Origin: Aminobacter ciceronei
GTDB taxonomy: Bacteria > Pseudomonadota > Alphaproteobacteria > Rhizobiales > Rhizobiaceae
Direction: 5' to 3'
Assembly (NCBI RefSeq): GCF_014138625.1
Contig: NZ_JACJHY010000001.1
Coordinates: forward strand, 124,001-188,000
Length of the DNA: 64,000 nt
The notes under the pieces were generated by a model. The model was not told where the DNA came from. It saw nothing but the letters and a program-made list of their open reading frames with translations, and made no database searches. Of this stretch, positions 56,341-64,000 are shown in pieces. The position numbers and the translations under genes were made by a program. Within the stretch, counting starts at the first letter, position 1. Each line of letters opens with the position of its first letter.

Positions 56341-57723
56341 ATGTTCCTGTCCGTCTTCGATATCTTCAAGATCGGCATCGGCCCGTCCTCGTCGCACACG
56401 ATGGGCCCGATGGTCGCCGCTTCGCGCTTCCTCAAGGCCCTCGCCGCCCTGCCCGGGCGGACCGAATGCCGGCGGCTGACGGTCTCCCTGCATGGATCCC
56501 TCGCCTACACCGGCAAAGGCCACGCAACCGACCGGGCAGTGTTTCTGGGGCTCATGGGATTTCTGCCTGATACACTCGACCCCGACCAGGCAGAAGCCTT
56601 GGTCGCAGGCCTCAAGGTCACGCGCAACATCACGGCGCCCGGGATCGGCGCCATCGCCTTCGATCCGGATCACGACCTCGTCTTCGACTACGGACCGCCG
56701 CTGCCGGGCCATGCCAACGGCATGGTCTTCACCGCGCACGGGCTTTCCGGCAATGTCGTTCTGCGTGAGGTCTGGTACTCGATCGGCGGCGGTTTCGTCG
56801 TCAGTGAAGACCAGCTTTCCAGTGTGTCCCCTTCGCGGGACACAGCCGCAGGCGACGTGCCTTATCCCTTCACCTCCGCCGTCGAGATGCTGCGGATGGG
56901 GCGTGAATCGGGACTGCCGATCGCAGCGATGAAGGAAGCGAACGAACGGGTGCGCCATGGCCGCGATCTGGAGCCGGGACTTGAACGACTCCAGGCGGCA
57001 ATGAACGGCTGCATCGATCGCGGCCTCAGCCAGGAAGGTATTCTTCCGGGAGGACTGTCGGTGCGACGCCGCGCTAAGGGCCTGCACCAGCAATTGCTCG
57101 GCGAGCGCGGCAGCAACCGGGCACAGCCGCACGCGGCGACCGACTGGCTGCTCGTCTATGCCATGGCCGTCAACGAGGAGAATGCGGCGGGAGGGCGCGT
57201 CGTGACAGCGCCGACCAATGGTGCTGCCGGCGTCGTACCTGCCGTGCTGCGCTACTACAGCGATCACTGCGTCGGTGCCAATGCGGATGGCGAACGGCAG
57301 TTTCTCCTGACTGCGGCCGCCATTGGCGGGCTGATCAAGCACCGCGCCTCGATCTCCGGCGCGGAATGCGGTTGCCAGGCCGAGATCGGCTCGGCGTCCG
57401 CCATGGCCGCGGCGGGGCTTTGCGCAGCGCTGGGCGGAACCAACGAGCAGATCGAGAACGCGGCCGAAATCGCGCTCGAGCATCATCTCGGCATGACCTG
57501 CGACCCGGCCGGCGGCCTTGTCCAGGTGCCCTGCATCGAACGCAACGGTCTTGGCGCGATCAAGGCGGTCTCGGCGGCCAGCCTGGCGCTCCGCGGCGAT
57601 GGTCAGCACTTCATGCCCCTCGACAACTGCATCGAGACCATGCGCCAGACCGGCCAGGACATGGCGACGAAATATAAGGAAACATCGCTGGGCGGGCTTG
57701 CGGTGAACTTGCCCGAGTGTTGA
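56341..57723 (+). CDS. sdaA: L-serine ammonia-lyase (serine dehydratase)
   Basis: Iron-sulfur L-serine dehydratase (460 aa, single-chain type) giving pyruvate and ammonia. The N-terminal beta-domain block is [13 protein letters not shown], and the Fe-S cysteines are in [21 protein letters not shown] and [36 protein letters not shown] ends the family core. The ATG at 56341 is chosen. As last gene of the operon it turns serine made from glycine into pyruvate, so glycine can serve as carbon and nitrogen source. Confidence 0.94.
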   Translation: MFLSVFDIFKIGIGPSSSHTMGPMVAASRFLKALAALPGRTECRRLTVSLHGSLAYTGKGHATDRAVFLGLMGFLPDTLDPDQAEALVAGLKVTRNITAPGIGAIAFDPDHDLVFDYGPPLPGHANGMVFTAHGLSGNVVLREVWYSIGGGFVVSEDQLSSVSPSRDTAAGDVPYPFTSAVEMLRMGRESGLPIAAMKEANERVRHGRDLEPGLERLQAAMNGCIDRGLSQEGILPGGLSVRRRAKGLHQQLLGERGSNRAQPHAATDWLLVYAMAVNEENAAGGRVVTAPTNGAAGVVPAVLRYYSDHCVGANADGERQFLLTAAAIGGLIKHRASISGAECGCQAEIGSASAMAAAGLCAALGGTNEQIENAAEIALEHHLGMTCDPAGGLVQVPCIERNGLGAIKAVSAASLALRGDGQHFMPLDNCIETMRQTGQDMATKYKETSLGGLAVNLPEC

Positions 57724-57795
57724 CGAGGCCTGGTCATCGACCTTGGAAGCAACACGCCCGCTAGGCATCGTCACAGTCGACATGAGGGCCGCTAG

Positions 57796-58204
57796 TCCAC
57801 CGGGGCCACCGGTGAAGTGGTCAATGCCTTCGTCTCGGGCTTCGGCTACTCCAAGGATTGCGCCATGGCCTCGACCATCGCGCATGACAGCCATCACATC
57901 ATCGTCGCCGGCACCAACAAGGCCGACATGGCCCAGGCAGCCAACAGGCTGCAGAGGTCAGCGGCGGCATCGTGATGATCAGCGAGGGCAAGGAGCTTGC
58001 GCTGGTCGAGCTTCTGGTCGCCGGCCCGATGTCGGACGAGCGGGCCGAGGTGGTCGCCGTGAAGGCCGGCATGTTGGTCGAAGCGACGCCTATATGCAGC
58101 ACTCGCTGCTGGCGCTTGTCGTGATCCGGGAACTGCTCATCTCGGACAAGGGGCTGATCGACGTCACCAAATTCGACAAGGCCGACGTCATCATCAAGGA
58201 CTGA
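57796..58204 (+). pseudogene. Adenine deaminase remnant (C-terminal part, frameshifted)
   Basis: Three pieces in different frames read as the C-terminus of adenine deaminase (Ade): [20 protein letters not shown] with [19 protein letters not shown]; then [36 protein letters not shown]; then YMQHSLLALVVIRELLISDKGLIDVTKFDKADVI. At least two frameshifts (near 57955 and 58085) separate them, and the first two-thirds of the gene are missing. It follows sdaA by about 75 bases and cannot make an active enzyme. The intact gene would convert adenine to hypoxanthine. Confidence 0.8.
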
Positions 58205-58214
58205 CTGGCCGACG

Positions 58215-58720
58215 GTTACGCGCGGAGCGAATGAACTGGCACGTCGTTGCATGCCAGTTCGAGAGGCTGGTTCGATCGACCAAGTCGCGTCCCGATATTG
58301 CGCATGCCGGCCGCGGCGTTGAACTGAGTCGGCAGTCCGCAAGGCCGAACGTGATATGGCACGGGCTGCTTCCGCCTGTCGCACCGCGCTGCAGCGCTGG
58401 TCGAACCCGTCCTTGGCCAGATAGCCGTTGTCGGCGAGCTTGTTGCCGCGGGTGAGGCTCGACTTGAGCTATTCGAGCGATGCCTGGTCACGCTCGATCT
58501 GCGCCTTGGCCTGATCGAGCGCGGCCTGATAGTCCGTGTGCCTGCAGATAGCCTGACGCCTTGGCGCGCAGCGTCACGATGCGGATGGCTTCGGTGCGCG
58601 CGGCATGTTCGAGATGGATCTGTCTTCTTACCACGACAGGCACCGGCATTGCCTTGGGCGCTGGCGCCGAAGGGCGGCATCCGCAGTCGTGCTGCCGACG
58701 TCCCAGCCATGTCAAGCGAG
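58215..58720 (-). pseudogene. RND efflux periplasmic adaptor remnant (HlyD/AcrA-type)
   Basis: On the minus strand a segment near 58670-58544 reads PKAMPVPVVVRRQIHLEHAA and then EAIRIVTLRAKASGYL, the opening of RND membrane-fusion proteins. A second piece at 58533-58470 reads DYQAALDQAKAQIERDQASLE, followed by an in-frame stop and then LKSSLTRGNKLADNGYLAKDGFDQ. The part between the two is deleted, and a later NIGTRLGRSN may be the barrel strand. The gene is dead; no RND pump gene is next to it. Confidence 0.65.
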
Positions 58721-58939
58721 GAGGTAGCCGCGCGCCACATTCCTACCGAAACGTTCAAGATTGCGATGGGAAGATTTCGCCCCTGAGATGACTAACCTCA
58801 ACTTATTCCGATTGGCATCCAAGAATACTTCTTGAGCACTCATGGCCTGACCAAAGATACACGCGTGTTCCAGTGTACGCCGTGGTGTACGCCCGGACTA
58901 AAACGGAGAAAATATAAATAAAATCAAAAACTTAGTTTT

Positions 58940-59015
58940 TGGTGGGCCCGGAGGGACTCGAACCCCCAACCAAGCGGTTATGAGCCGCCGGCTCTGACCA
59001 TTGAGCTACAGGCCC
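58940..59015 (-). tRNA. tRNA-Ile2 (CAT anticodon, lysidine type)
   Basis: A complete 76-base tRNA with encoded CCA. Acceptor GGGCCTG pairs with CGGGCCC (one G-T pair), the D arm is TAGCTCAATGGTCAGAGC, the anticodon loop is CTCATAA and the T arm contains GGTTCGAGTCC. The anticodon stem/loop GGCGGCTCATAACCGC matches the ileX-type tRNA that reads AUA after CAT is modified to lysidine-AT, rather than initiator or elongator tRNA-Met. Confidence 0.88.
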
Positions 59016-59151
59016 CACATGCGGGCTGGATAGTCAGTTTTGCGCGCTGGCACAAGCCATCTTCGCGCATCTGTTGCGCGCTGCCGCAATCCACCCATAA
59101 TCCGCCCCTATCTGACACTCCCGAAGGGCTCAGGACAACGGAGATTATATT

Positions 59152-59865
59152 ATGAATCGCAAATACATGGCGCTTGCACTTGCAGCGGCACTGACACTTC
59201 CCGCCGCTGCCGCCCGCGCCGATAACGAACCGTCGCCACGCATCGTCGTGACGGGGGAAGGCGAAGCCTCGGTGGCACCCGATCTGGCTCTGTTGTCGCT
59301 GTCAGTGATGCGCGAGGCCAAGACCGCCCGCGAGGCGCTGGACGCCAACAACGAAGCAATGGCTGCCGTGATCGCCGCGATGAAGGCAGCGGGTGTCGCC
59401 GAGCGCGACCTGCAGACCGCCGGCATCCAGATCCAGCCGCGCTACAACTACACCAACAAGCCCGATGGCTCGCAGGATGCCGAGCTCGTCGCCTACCAAG
59501 TGATCAACACCTTGTCGGTGCGCGTCCGCGACATCGCCAAGACAGGCGAGGTTCTCGACAAGGCCGTCTCCCTCGGCGTCAACCAGGGCGGCGGCATCAC
59601 CTTTACCAACGAGAAGCCGGAAGGCGTTATCACCGAGGCGCGCAAGCTTGCGGTGGCCGACGCCATCGCCAAGGCGAAGGTGCTGGCCGAGGCCGCCGGC
59701 GTCAAAGTCGGCAAGGTGCTCGAGATCACGGACCAGTCCTATGCCCCGCCGCCAATGCCGATGCAGGCCAAGTCGTTCGACCGCGCAGCCGGCGCAGCAC
59801 CGGTCGAGGCCGGCGAAAACGCCTACCGCGTCCAGGTCAACGTCACCTTCGAACTGAAGAACTGA
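59152..59865 (+). CDS. SIMPL domain-containing exported protein (DUF541)
   Basis: Exported protein of 237 aa. A Sec signal (MALALAAALTLPAAAARA) precedes PRIVVTGEGEASVAPDLALLSLSV, the standard opening of SIMPL/DUF541 proteins. KAAGVAERDLQTAGIQIQPRYNY and VRVRDIAKTGEVLDKAVSLG are further family blocks. Members such as E. coli YggE are periplasmic and linked to oxidative stress; the biochemical role is not established. It is monocistronic and followed by a strong terminator. Confidence 0.9.
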   Translation: MNRKYMALALAAALTLPAAAARADNEPSPRIVVTGEGEASVAPDLALLSLSVMREAKTAREALDANNEAMAAVIAAMKAAGVAERDLQTAGIQIQPRYNYTNKPDGSQDAELVAYQVINTLSVRVRDIAKTGEVLDKAVSLGVNQGGGITFTNEKPEGVITEARKLAVADAIAKAKVLAEAAGVKVGKVLEITDQSYAPPPMPMQAKSFDRAAGAAPVEAGENAYRVQVNVTFELKN

Positions 59866-59970
59866 CGATCTGACATCGGGCGCCCTGCCGCGCGTTCGGA
59901 AGCGCGGCAGGATCGGGCAAACGGATCGCATCCAGGCAGTCCGACACCCCAACAGCTGGAAAGAATATGA

Positions 59971-60003
59971 AAAACCCCGGAGGCAAGGCCTCCGGGGTTT
60001 TGT
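59971..60003 (+). terminator. Rho-independent terminator after SIMPL gene
   Basis: AAAACCCCGGAGGC (59971-59984) and GCCTCCGGGGTTTT (59988-60001) form a perfect 14-bp stem with a three-base loop, and T residues follow. The A/T ends allow it to work on both strands. Confidence 0.92.
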
Positions 60004-60089
60004 TTGGAGCCACCACCCTTCCCCGAGAGGAAAGGGGCTCCCGCTACTGCGATCGGGCTTACCCGACGCTGTTCAGGTCGCGTTTCGAC

Positions 60090-60479
60090 TTACCAGCGGA
60101 CGACCGGGCAGTTCGGGGCGCGGGCGAAGGTGATCGCGACGCGCTCGCCATATTTGCGGCCGCTCACCGTGATCGAGCGACGGTTGACATCGACGATGCG
60201 GGCGCGGCGCAGGCCCATGCGCTCGGCCTTGTCGACAGCACGGTCAGGCGAGCAGGCGCGGTCCCAGCGGCCACCGGGGCGACCCCAGCGATTGTCGTGG
60301 CGGTTGTCCCAGCGGTTGTCGCGGCGGCCGTCGCGGTCCTGGATGTAGACGCCGACATTCGGCGAGCCCTGGCCAAGATTGAGATAAAGGCCGTCGGCCT
60401 GTGCGGTCGCAGGAATGGCGGCCAGCGTGCTGAAGCCGATGACGGCAGAAAGGGCCGCGATCTTGATCTTGTCGAACAT
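60090..60479 (-). CDS. Small exported protein, 129 aa, Arg/Asp-rich
   Basis: I do not recognise a named family. The protein starts MFDKIKIAALSAVIGFSTLA, a Sec signal peptide ending near TAQA. The mature part has a GSPNVGVYIQDRDG stretch, then a low-complexity Arg/Asp/Asn/Trp-rich run (RRDNRWDNRHDNRWGRPG) and a conserved-looking C-terminal domain with two cysteines (RACSPDRAVDKAERMGLRRA; RAPNCPVVRW), so it may form a disulfide. The ATG at 60479 is used, with GGAGA close upstream. Likely periplasmic; similar short exported proteins are common in rhizobia. Confidence 0.75.
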   Translation of the reverse strand: MFDKIKIAALSAVIGFSTLAAIPATAQADGLYLNLGQGSPNVGVYIQDRDGRRDNRWDNRHDNRWGRPGGRWDRACSPDRAVDKAERMGLRRARIVDVNRRSITVSGRKYGERVAITFARAPNCPVVRW

Positions 60480-60593
60480 TGTGTCTTCTCCTTGAACCCG
60501 AGGCGTCAGGCCATCTCTGCCTGAGCGATGACCAGACAATGCGCCACCCAAGCTGAACCGTTTTCGAACCACGCATTCATTTTCGGTTCATGT

Positions 60594-60607
60594 ATCAAAT
60601 ATTTGAT
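60594..60607. promoter_or_regulatory. Palindrome ATCAAATATTTGAT upstream of the small exported-protein gene
   Basis: A perfect 14-base palindrome lies in the most AT-rich part of the 256-bp gap between the exported-protein gene (start 60479) and the YcgN-like gene. The arms are ATCAA and TTGAT, the reverse order of an FNR box. It may be a regulator site or promoter element; the ligand is unknown. Confidence 0.4.
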
Positions 60608-60735
60608 TCTGCTAAGTATTTTTTACGCACTGCAACAATGCGTGAGCCGTCGCGCAGATGGAAGACAGCCACCAGAAGGGCCTTGGCCGTCCACCCGAAG
60701 GGCCTTGACCGTATTGTGTCGGGCGAGTTTGGCGC

Positions 60736-61191
60736 TTACGGCTCTTCGTCCAGCATGTGGTCGAAATAGTCTTCCGGCTCGGCCATATCATCCTCGGAGG
60801 CGGTCAGCTTGCCGCGCACCGATACGCCGGCCTCGTGCACCGTCTCGCGGCTGCCCGAAACAAGATGGTGCCACCAATAGAGATCATGGCCCTCACCGAC
60901 GAGGCGATAGGCGCATGTGCTGGGAAGCCAGGAAATCGTGCGCACGTTCTCAGGCGTCAGCCCGACACAGTCCGGCACGCGCGCAAGGCGATTGGCATAG
61001 TCGGCGCAGCGGCAGGTCGCGCCGTCGAACAGCCGGCAGCCAACGCTGGTCCAATAGATCTCGCCGGTATCCTCGTCCTCGAGCTTGGACAGGCAGCATT
61101 TGCCGCAGCCGTCGCAGAGTTGTTCCCACTGGCTCGGACTCATTGCCTCCAGCGGCGTCGTTTTCCAATAGGCATCGTCCATGGCTGGCAT
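60736..61191 (-). CDS. YcgN family cysteine-cluster protein (UPF0260)
   Basis: Small cytoplasmic protein of 151 aa with the family cysteine pattern: [28 protein letters not shown] and STCAYRLV. The end [23 protein letters not shown] is the standard family tail. The cysteines probably bind a metal or Fe-S cluster, but no function is proven. It is monocistronic. An ATG three codons in (61182) could be the start. Confidence 0.9.
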   Translation of the reverse strand: MPAMDDAYWKTTPLEAMSPSQWEQLCDGCGKCCLSKLEDEDTGEIYWTSVGCRLFDGATCRCADYANRLARVPDCVGLTPENVRTISWLPSTCAYRLVGEGHDLYWWHHLVSGSRETVHEAGVSVRGKLTASEDDMAEPEDYFDHMLDEEP

Positions 61192-61384
61192 TTGGCCCCG
61201 AAAGGGGGGCGCGTCAAGCCGCCCTTCTCATTCATCGCCAGTTCAGCGAAACCACGATATTGCCATGTTGCCGTCGGGCAATCGCCCCGATGCGATGCGA
61301 CTGCCACGACAAGCGGAACCATTAACGGTTCCATCTGTTTGGGCCGGGACGGGACCAAACTTCACTTCGAGGAGATTTCCAACG

Positions 61385-63418
61385 ATGAAACGCCAACCAC
61401 GGATTCTCGCAGGCACGGCAATCGGCCTGTTCATGGCATCCGCGCCGTTGGGCGCCATGCCGTTGCCGAACGGCGCGCTGAACGAAGCGGGGGCTGCGCT
61501 GCCGCTGATCCGCGTTCAGTCGGACTGCCAGGAAGGCGAATCGGCGGAAGCTTGTGCAGCACGCCAGGGTGGTGGCCAGCAGGCCCCTGCCCCGGAGGCG
61601 CAACCGGAACCGTCCCCGCAGCCTGAGCCTCAGCCCGAACCGCAGCCACAGCCGGAACCCGCGCCGCAGCCGCAGGCAGAGCAGCCGGCACCGCAGGCCG
61701 AAGAACCAGCGCCCGAGCCACGCCGCAAGAAGCGCGAGGCGCCGGCGGAAGAACCAGCACCTCAGCAAGATGTCGCACCGCAGGCTGAACCCGAGCCGCA
61801 GGCAGAGCCTCAGCCGCAGGCGGAAGAACCCGCCCCCAAGCGTAAGAAGCGCGAGCCCGCCGCCGAACAGCAGCAGCCCCAGGCAGAACAGCCTGCCGCC
61901 GAGCCGGAGGCAGCGCCTCAACCGGAACCACAGGCCGAAGAGCCGGCCCAGACGCCTGAGGTGGCACCGCAGCCCGAGGCCCAGCCCGAGCAGAAGCCCC
62001 AGGCCGAACAGCCTGCCGAGCAACCGGCGGAGAAGCCTGCAGAAGCGACCCCGGAACAGGTTCCCACCCCTGCTCCGGCGCCCGAAACCACCGCACCCGC
62101 AGGTGAAGCGCCAGCGCAGGGCGAACAGCCTGCCGCGCAGCAGCCTTCGACCGAGCAGCCCGCGACTGGCGAGCAGCCGGCGACCGGCGAGCAACCGGCA
62201 ACTGGTGAACAGCCACAACAGCCTGCCCAGCAGGGCGAAGCACCTGCAAACCAGCCACCGGTGAACCCCAACGAGGCGCCGATGCTTGACAGCCAGAAGG
62301 AAGCGCCACCCGCCGAGGCTGGTGGCCGGCAGCCGGCTGCCGAAGGCCAGCCCGCTCAGCCCGCGCCCGAGGGCCAGACTGGCGAGCAGGCGGCGCAGCC
62401 GGTACCGGTGCCCGTCGATCCGGGGCCGCCGCCGGTTGACGACAAGACGGCCACCGAGGCAGCCCAGCCTGTCGAGATCCAGGCCGTCACTGCCGAAAAG
62501 GGCACCCGCATCGAAAAGATGCCCGAGGTAGACCTGCGCCGCAGGCCGCGACCTGAAGGCAGCGAGTTCCTGCGCGAGATCGGCGATCGGGTGATCATCC
62601 AGATCAACAATGAGATCATCGTCGAGAGCAACGACCGGCCGCGTATCACGCGTGATGCGCAGGACGTCTATTACGAGGAACTGCCGCGCGGCCGTACTCG
62701 CGAAGTCATCGTTCGCGACAATGGCAACCAGATCATCACCATCCGCAACCGATATGGCGACATCGTGCAGCGCTCGCGCATCACCCCCGATGGCCGCGAA
62801 TATGTGCTGAGCTATGTCGACGACCAGTATTACGAGGGTATGGACGAGTGGCGCGATCCGGGTCTCGACCTGCCGCCCCTACAGCTCAATATTCCGCGCA
62901 ACGAGTACATTCTCGACGCGCAATATGTCGAGGATGACGACGCCTATTACGACTTCCTCGAACGTCCTCCTGTGGAACGCGTCAAGCGGCTCTATTCGGT
63001 CGACGAGGTCAAGCGTTCGGCCCGTGTCCGCGACATCGCCCGGCGCGTCGATCTCGACACGCTGAGCTTCGAGTTCGGCTCGGCCTCGATCCCCGAGAGC
63101 GAGATCGCCAAGCTCGAGGGCGTCGCCAACGCGATGGAGAAGCTGCTCAAGAAGAACCCGGCCGAAACCTTCCTCATCGAGGGCCACACCGACGCCGTCG
63201 GTTCCGATGTCGCCAATCTGGCGCTGTCGGATCGCCGCGCCGAGGCCGTGGCGGACGCGCTTACAAACGTCTTCGGCATCCAGCCGGAGAACCTGTCGAC
63301 GCAGGGTTACGGCGAGCGCTACCTCAAGGTGAAGTCACAGAAGCCGGAGCGTGAGAACCGCCGCGTCGCAATCCGCCGCATCACCCCGCTGGTGGCACCG
63401 ATCGCCAGCGCCAACTAG
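61385..63418 (+). CDS. OmpA family outer-membrane protein with long P/A/E/Q-rich linker
   Basis: Envelope protein of 677 aa. The N-terminus is a signal peptide (GTAIGLFMASAPLGAMPL region). Residues about 65-350 are low complexity, rich in Pro, Ala, Glu and Gln, with three perfect EQPATG repeats at bases 62153-62206. A middle domain (GDRVIIQINNEIIVESNDRPR, then REVIVRDNGNQIITIRNRYGDIVQR) precedes a C-terminal OmpA peptidoglycan-binding domain from about residue 557 (LSFEFGSASIPESE, EGHTDAVGSDVANLALSDRRAEAV). It probably ties the outer membrane to peptidoglycan, the linker spanning the periplasm. GAGGAG precedes the ATG; a terminator follows. Confidence 0.9.
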   Translation: MKRQPRILAGTAIGLFMASAPLGAMPLPNGALNEAGAALPLIRVQSDCQEGESAEACAARQGGGQQAPAPEAQPEPSPQPEPQPEPQPQPEPAPQPQAEQPAPQAEEPAPEPRRKKREAPAEEPAPQQDVAPQAEPEPQAEPQPQAEEPAPKRKKREPAAEQQQPQAEQPAAEPEAAPQPEPQAEEPAQTPEVAPQPEAQPEQKPQAEQPAEQPAEKPAEATPEQVPTPAPAPETTAPAGEAPAQGEQPAAQQPSTEQPATGEQPATGEQPATGEQPQQPAQQGEAPANQPPVNPNEAPMLDSQKEAPPAEAGGRQPAAEGQPAQPAPEGQTGEQAAQPVPVPVDPGPPPVDDKTATEAAQPVEIQAVTAEKGTRIEKMPEVDLRRRPRPEGSEFLREIGDRVIIQINNEIIVESNDRPRITRDAQDVYYEELPRGRTREVIVRDNGNQIITIRNRYGDIVQRSRITPDGREYVLSYVDDQYYEGMDEWRDPGLDLPPLQLNIPRNEYILDAQYVEDDDAYYDFLERPPVERVKRLYSVDEVKRSARVRDIARRVDLDTLSFEFGSASIPESEIAKLEGVANAMEKLLKKNPAETFLIEGHTDAVGSDVANLALSDRRAEAVADALTNVFGIQPENLSTQGYGERYLKVKSQKPERENRRVAIRRITPLVAPIASAN

Positions 63419-63438
63419 CGGCTGAAGACACTGAAACG

Positions 63439-63472
63439 AAACCCGCCCCGCGCACTGCAGGGCGGGTTTTTG
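63439..63472 (+). terminator. Rho-independent terminator after OmpA-family gene
   Basis: AAACCCGCCC (63439-63448) and GGGCGGGTTT (63460-63469) form a 10-bp stem with an 11-base loop, and further T residues follow. It lies 20 bases after the stop codon. Confidence 0.9.
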
Positions 63473-63723
63473 CCGCCAAAGCATCCTTTTCGGACATGAA
63501 ATCGCCGGTAACAATCACGCGATCACCCGGCTTTGGCCATTGAATCGCTGGATTTTGATGCCACCTTGTGGATGACGTGGTTCCCTGCCCCGTCCCATCT
63601 CCGGCGTTCAAGGAGATCAGGCCCGGCCGAATCCCCCTCCAGCGGCCGGGCCTTGTTTTATCCGCCAAGCTGTTGCATTCGTCGGCACCGCCTCATTTTC
63701 CAATCGCCATTTTCGGACGTCTC
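63473..63723. other. Gap with an orphan terminator-like hairpin; possible sRNA
   Basis: There is no convincing gene in this 250-bp gap. AGGCCCGGCC (63619-63628) and GGCCGGGCCT (63644-63653) form a 10-bp stem followed by TGTTTTA, a good terminator shape, although the preceding gene already has its own terminator at 63439. A short RNA between the two hairpins, or a leader for the YqhA-like gene, is possible. No clear promoter was seen. Confidence 0.4.
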
Positions 63724-64000
63724 ATGAAACGCCTCGAACACGCCGTCGAATCCATCATTCTCGCCTCGCGCTGGCTGCTCGTGGTGTTCTACCTCGGCCT
63801 CGCCGTGGCGCTCGGCATCTACGCGCTGTCCTTCGTCAAGAAGCTCTACGAGTTCGTCATGAAGGTGATGGTGCTCGACGACACCGACACCATCCTCAAG
63901 GTGCTCGGCCTGATCGACGCGGCCCTTGTCGCCTCGCTGGTGGTGATGGTCATCATCTCGGGCTACGAGAACTTTGTCAGCCGCTTCGACAATCATGACG
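63724..64000 (+). CDS. YqhA/UPF0114 family membrane protein (3'-partial)
   Basis: Inner-membrane protein whose end lies outside the window (92 codons seen; the family is about 165-180 aa). It starts MKRLEHAVESIILASRWLLVVFYLGL, with spans at about residues 15-37 and 60-80, and ends in view with VVMVIISGYENFVSRFDNHD. This combination is the UPF0114 (YqhA, TIGR00645) pattern. Function is not known. It is preceded by the orphan hairpin and probably has its own promoter. Confidence 0.85.
   Translation, partial: MKRLEHAVESIILASRWLLVVFYLGLAVALGIYALSFVKKLYEFVMKVMVLDDTDTILKVLGLIDAALVASLVVMVIISGYENFVSRFDNHD

Noticed and set aside
58873-58893. GTGTACGCC direct repeat near tRNA-Ile2 as an attachment site
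   Set aside because: The repeat does not match the tRNA 3' end, no integrase gene is present, and two nine-base copies 12 bases apart can arise by chance.
60594-60607. FNR/FixK box
   Set aside because: The palindrome has the half-sites in the opposite order (ATCAA then TTGAT), so it is not an FNR-type TTGAT-N4-ATCAA site.
62153-62206. Tandem 18-bp repeats as a CRISPR-like array
   Set aside because: They are contiguous in-frame codons for EQPATG in the OmpA-family linker, with no spacers.

Overview
The window is a G+C-rich, densely packed chromosomal segment with short intercistronic gaps and many ATGA or TGATG start/stop overlaps. The gene content (several complete ABC importers each paired with its own regulator, an OmpA-family protein with a Pro/Ala/Glu/Gln-rich linker, DUF930, SIMPL and YqhA-type proteins) points to an alphaproteobacterium of the order Hyphomicrobiales (Rhizobiales), most like Mesorhizobium/Aminobacter-type Phyllobacteriaceae. 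That assignment is inference from gene style; no rRNA is present.

Layout. 1-8766 (+): a fused ATP-dependent hydantoinase HyuA-HyuB (5' end outside the window) followed by a five-gene dipeptide-type ABC importer. 8897-12835 (-): a GlxA-type AraC regulator, an MFS exporter, a small unknown protein and a DUF930 protein. 13179-18945 (-): a Fbp/Pot-type ABC importer with a TIM-barrel isomerase-like protein and a HisN-type phosphatase, divergent from a MocR regulator (19166-20638). 20599-26876 (-): agmatinase-family ureohydrolase, aldehyde dehydrogenase, a small membrane protein, an NCS1 permease, a GMC dehydrogenase and a 61-residue ORF, divergent from a LysR regulator. 28069-33656 (+): a polar amino-acid-type ABC importer, GntR regulator, BtpA/SgcQ protein, AllA-like protein and PfkB kinase. 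34133-47291 (-): a long catabolic tract with a BMP-type ABC importer, a near-identical second ureohydrolase, two PuuE/PgdA-like amidohydrolases, a second AllA, an APC permease, an SDR, an IclR regulator, an epimerase and DUF2848, headed by a divergent TetR regulator. 49167-57723 (+): glyA-lpd-gcvT-gcvH-gcvP-sdaA with a divergent LysR regulator. 57796-59015: remnants of adenine deaminase and of an RND efflux adaptor, then tRNA-Ile2. 59152-64000: envelope and housekeeping genes (SIMPL protein, small exported protein, YcgN, OmpA-family protein, YqhA).

How the parts fit. The recurring theme is nitrogen-rich small molecules. Hydantoinase, NCS1 permease, ureohydrolases, PuuE/PgdA-like amidohydrolases, AllA-like ureidoglycolate lyases and an adenine deaminase remnant would together suit hydantoin, ureide, guanidino or purine-derived substrates that release urea, ammonia, glyoxylate or glycine. 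The glycine cleavage/SHMT/serine dehydratase operon could receive the glycine and serine. No single gene here fixes a substrate, so the pathway assignment is a hypothesis.

Points that stand out: a 963-bp, about 99% identical direct repeat made of the two ureohydrolase genes 15.76 kb apart; two related unannotated-looking small ORFs (MxERGxGYV start) at the ends of two catabolic operons; a 55-residue single-span membrane protein one base upstream of the NCS1 permease; hairpins directly after the substrate-binding-protein gene in three separate ABC operons; and several clear palindromic operators in divergent promoter regions. No CRISPR array, insertion sequence or intact prophage was seen.
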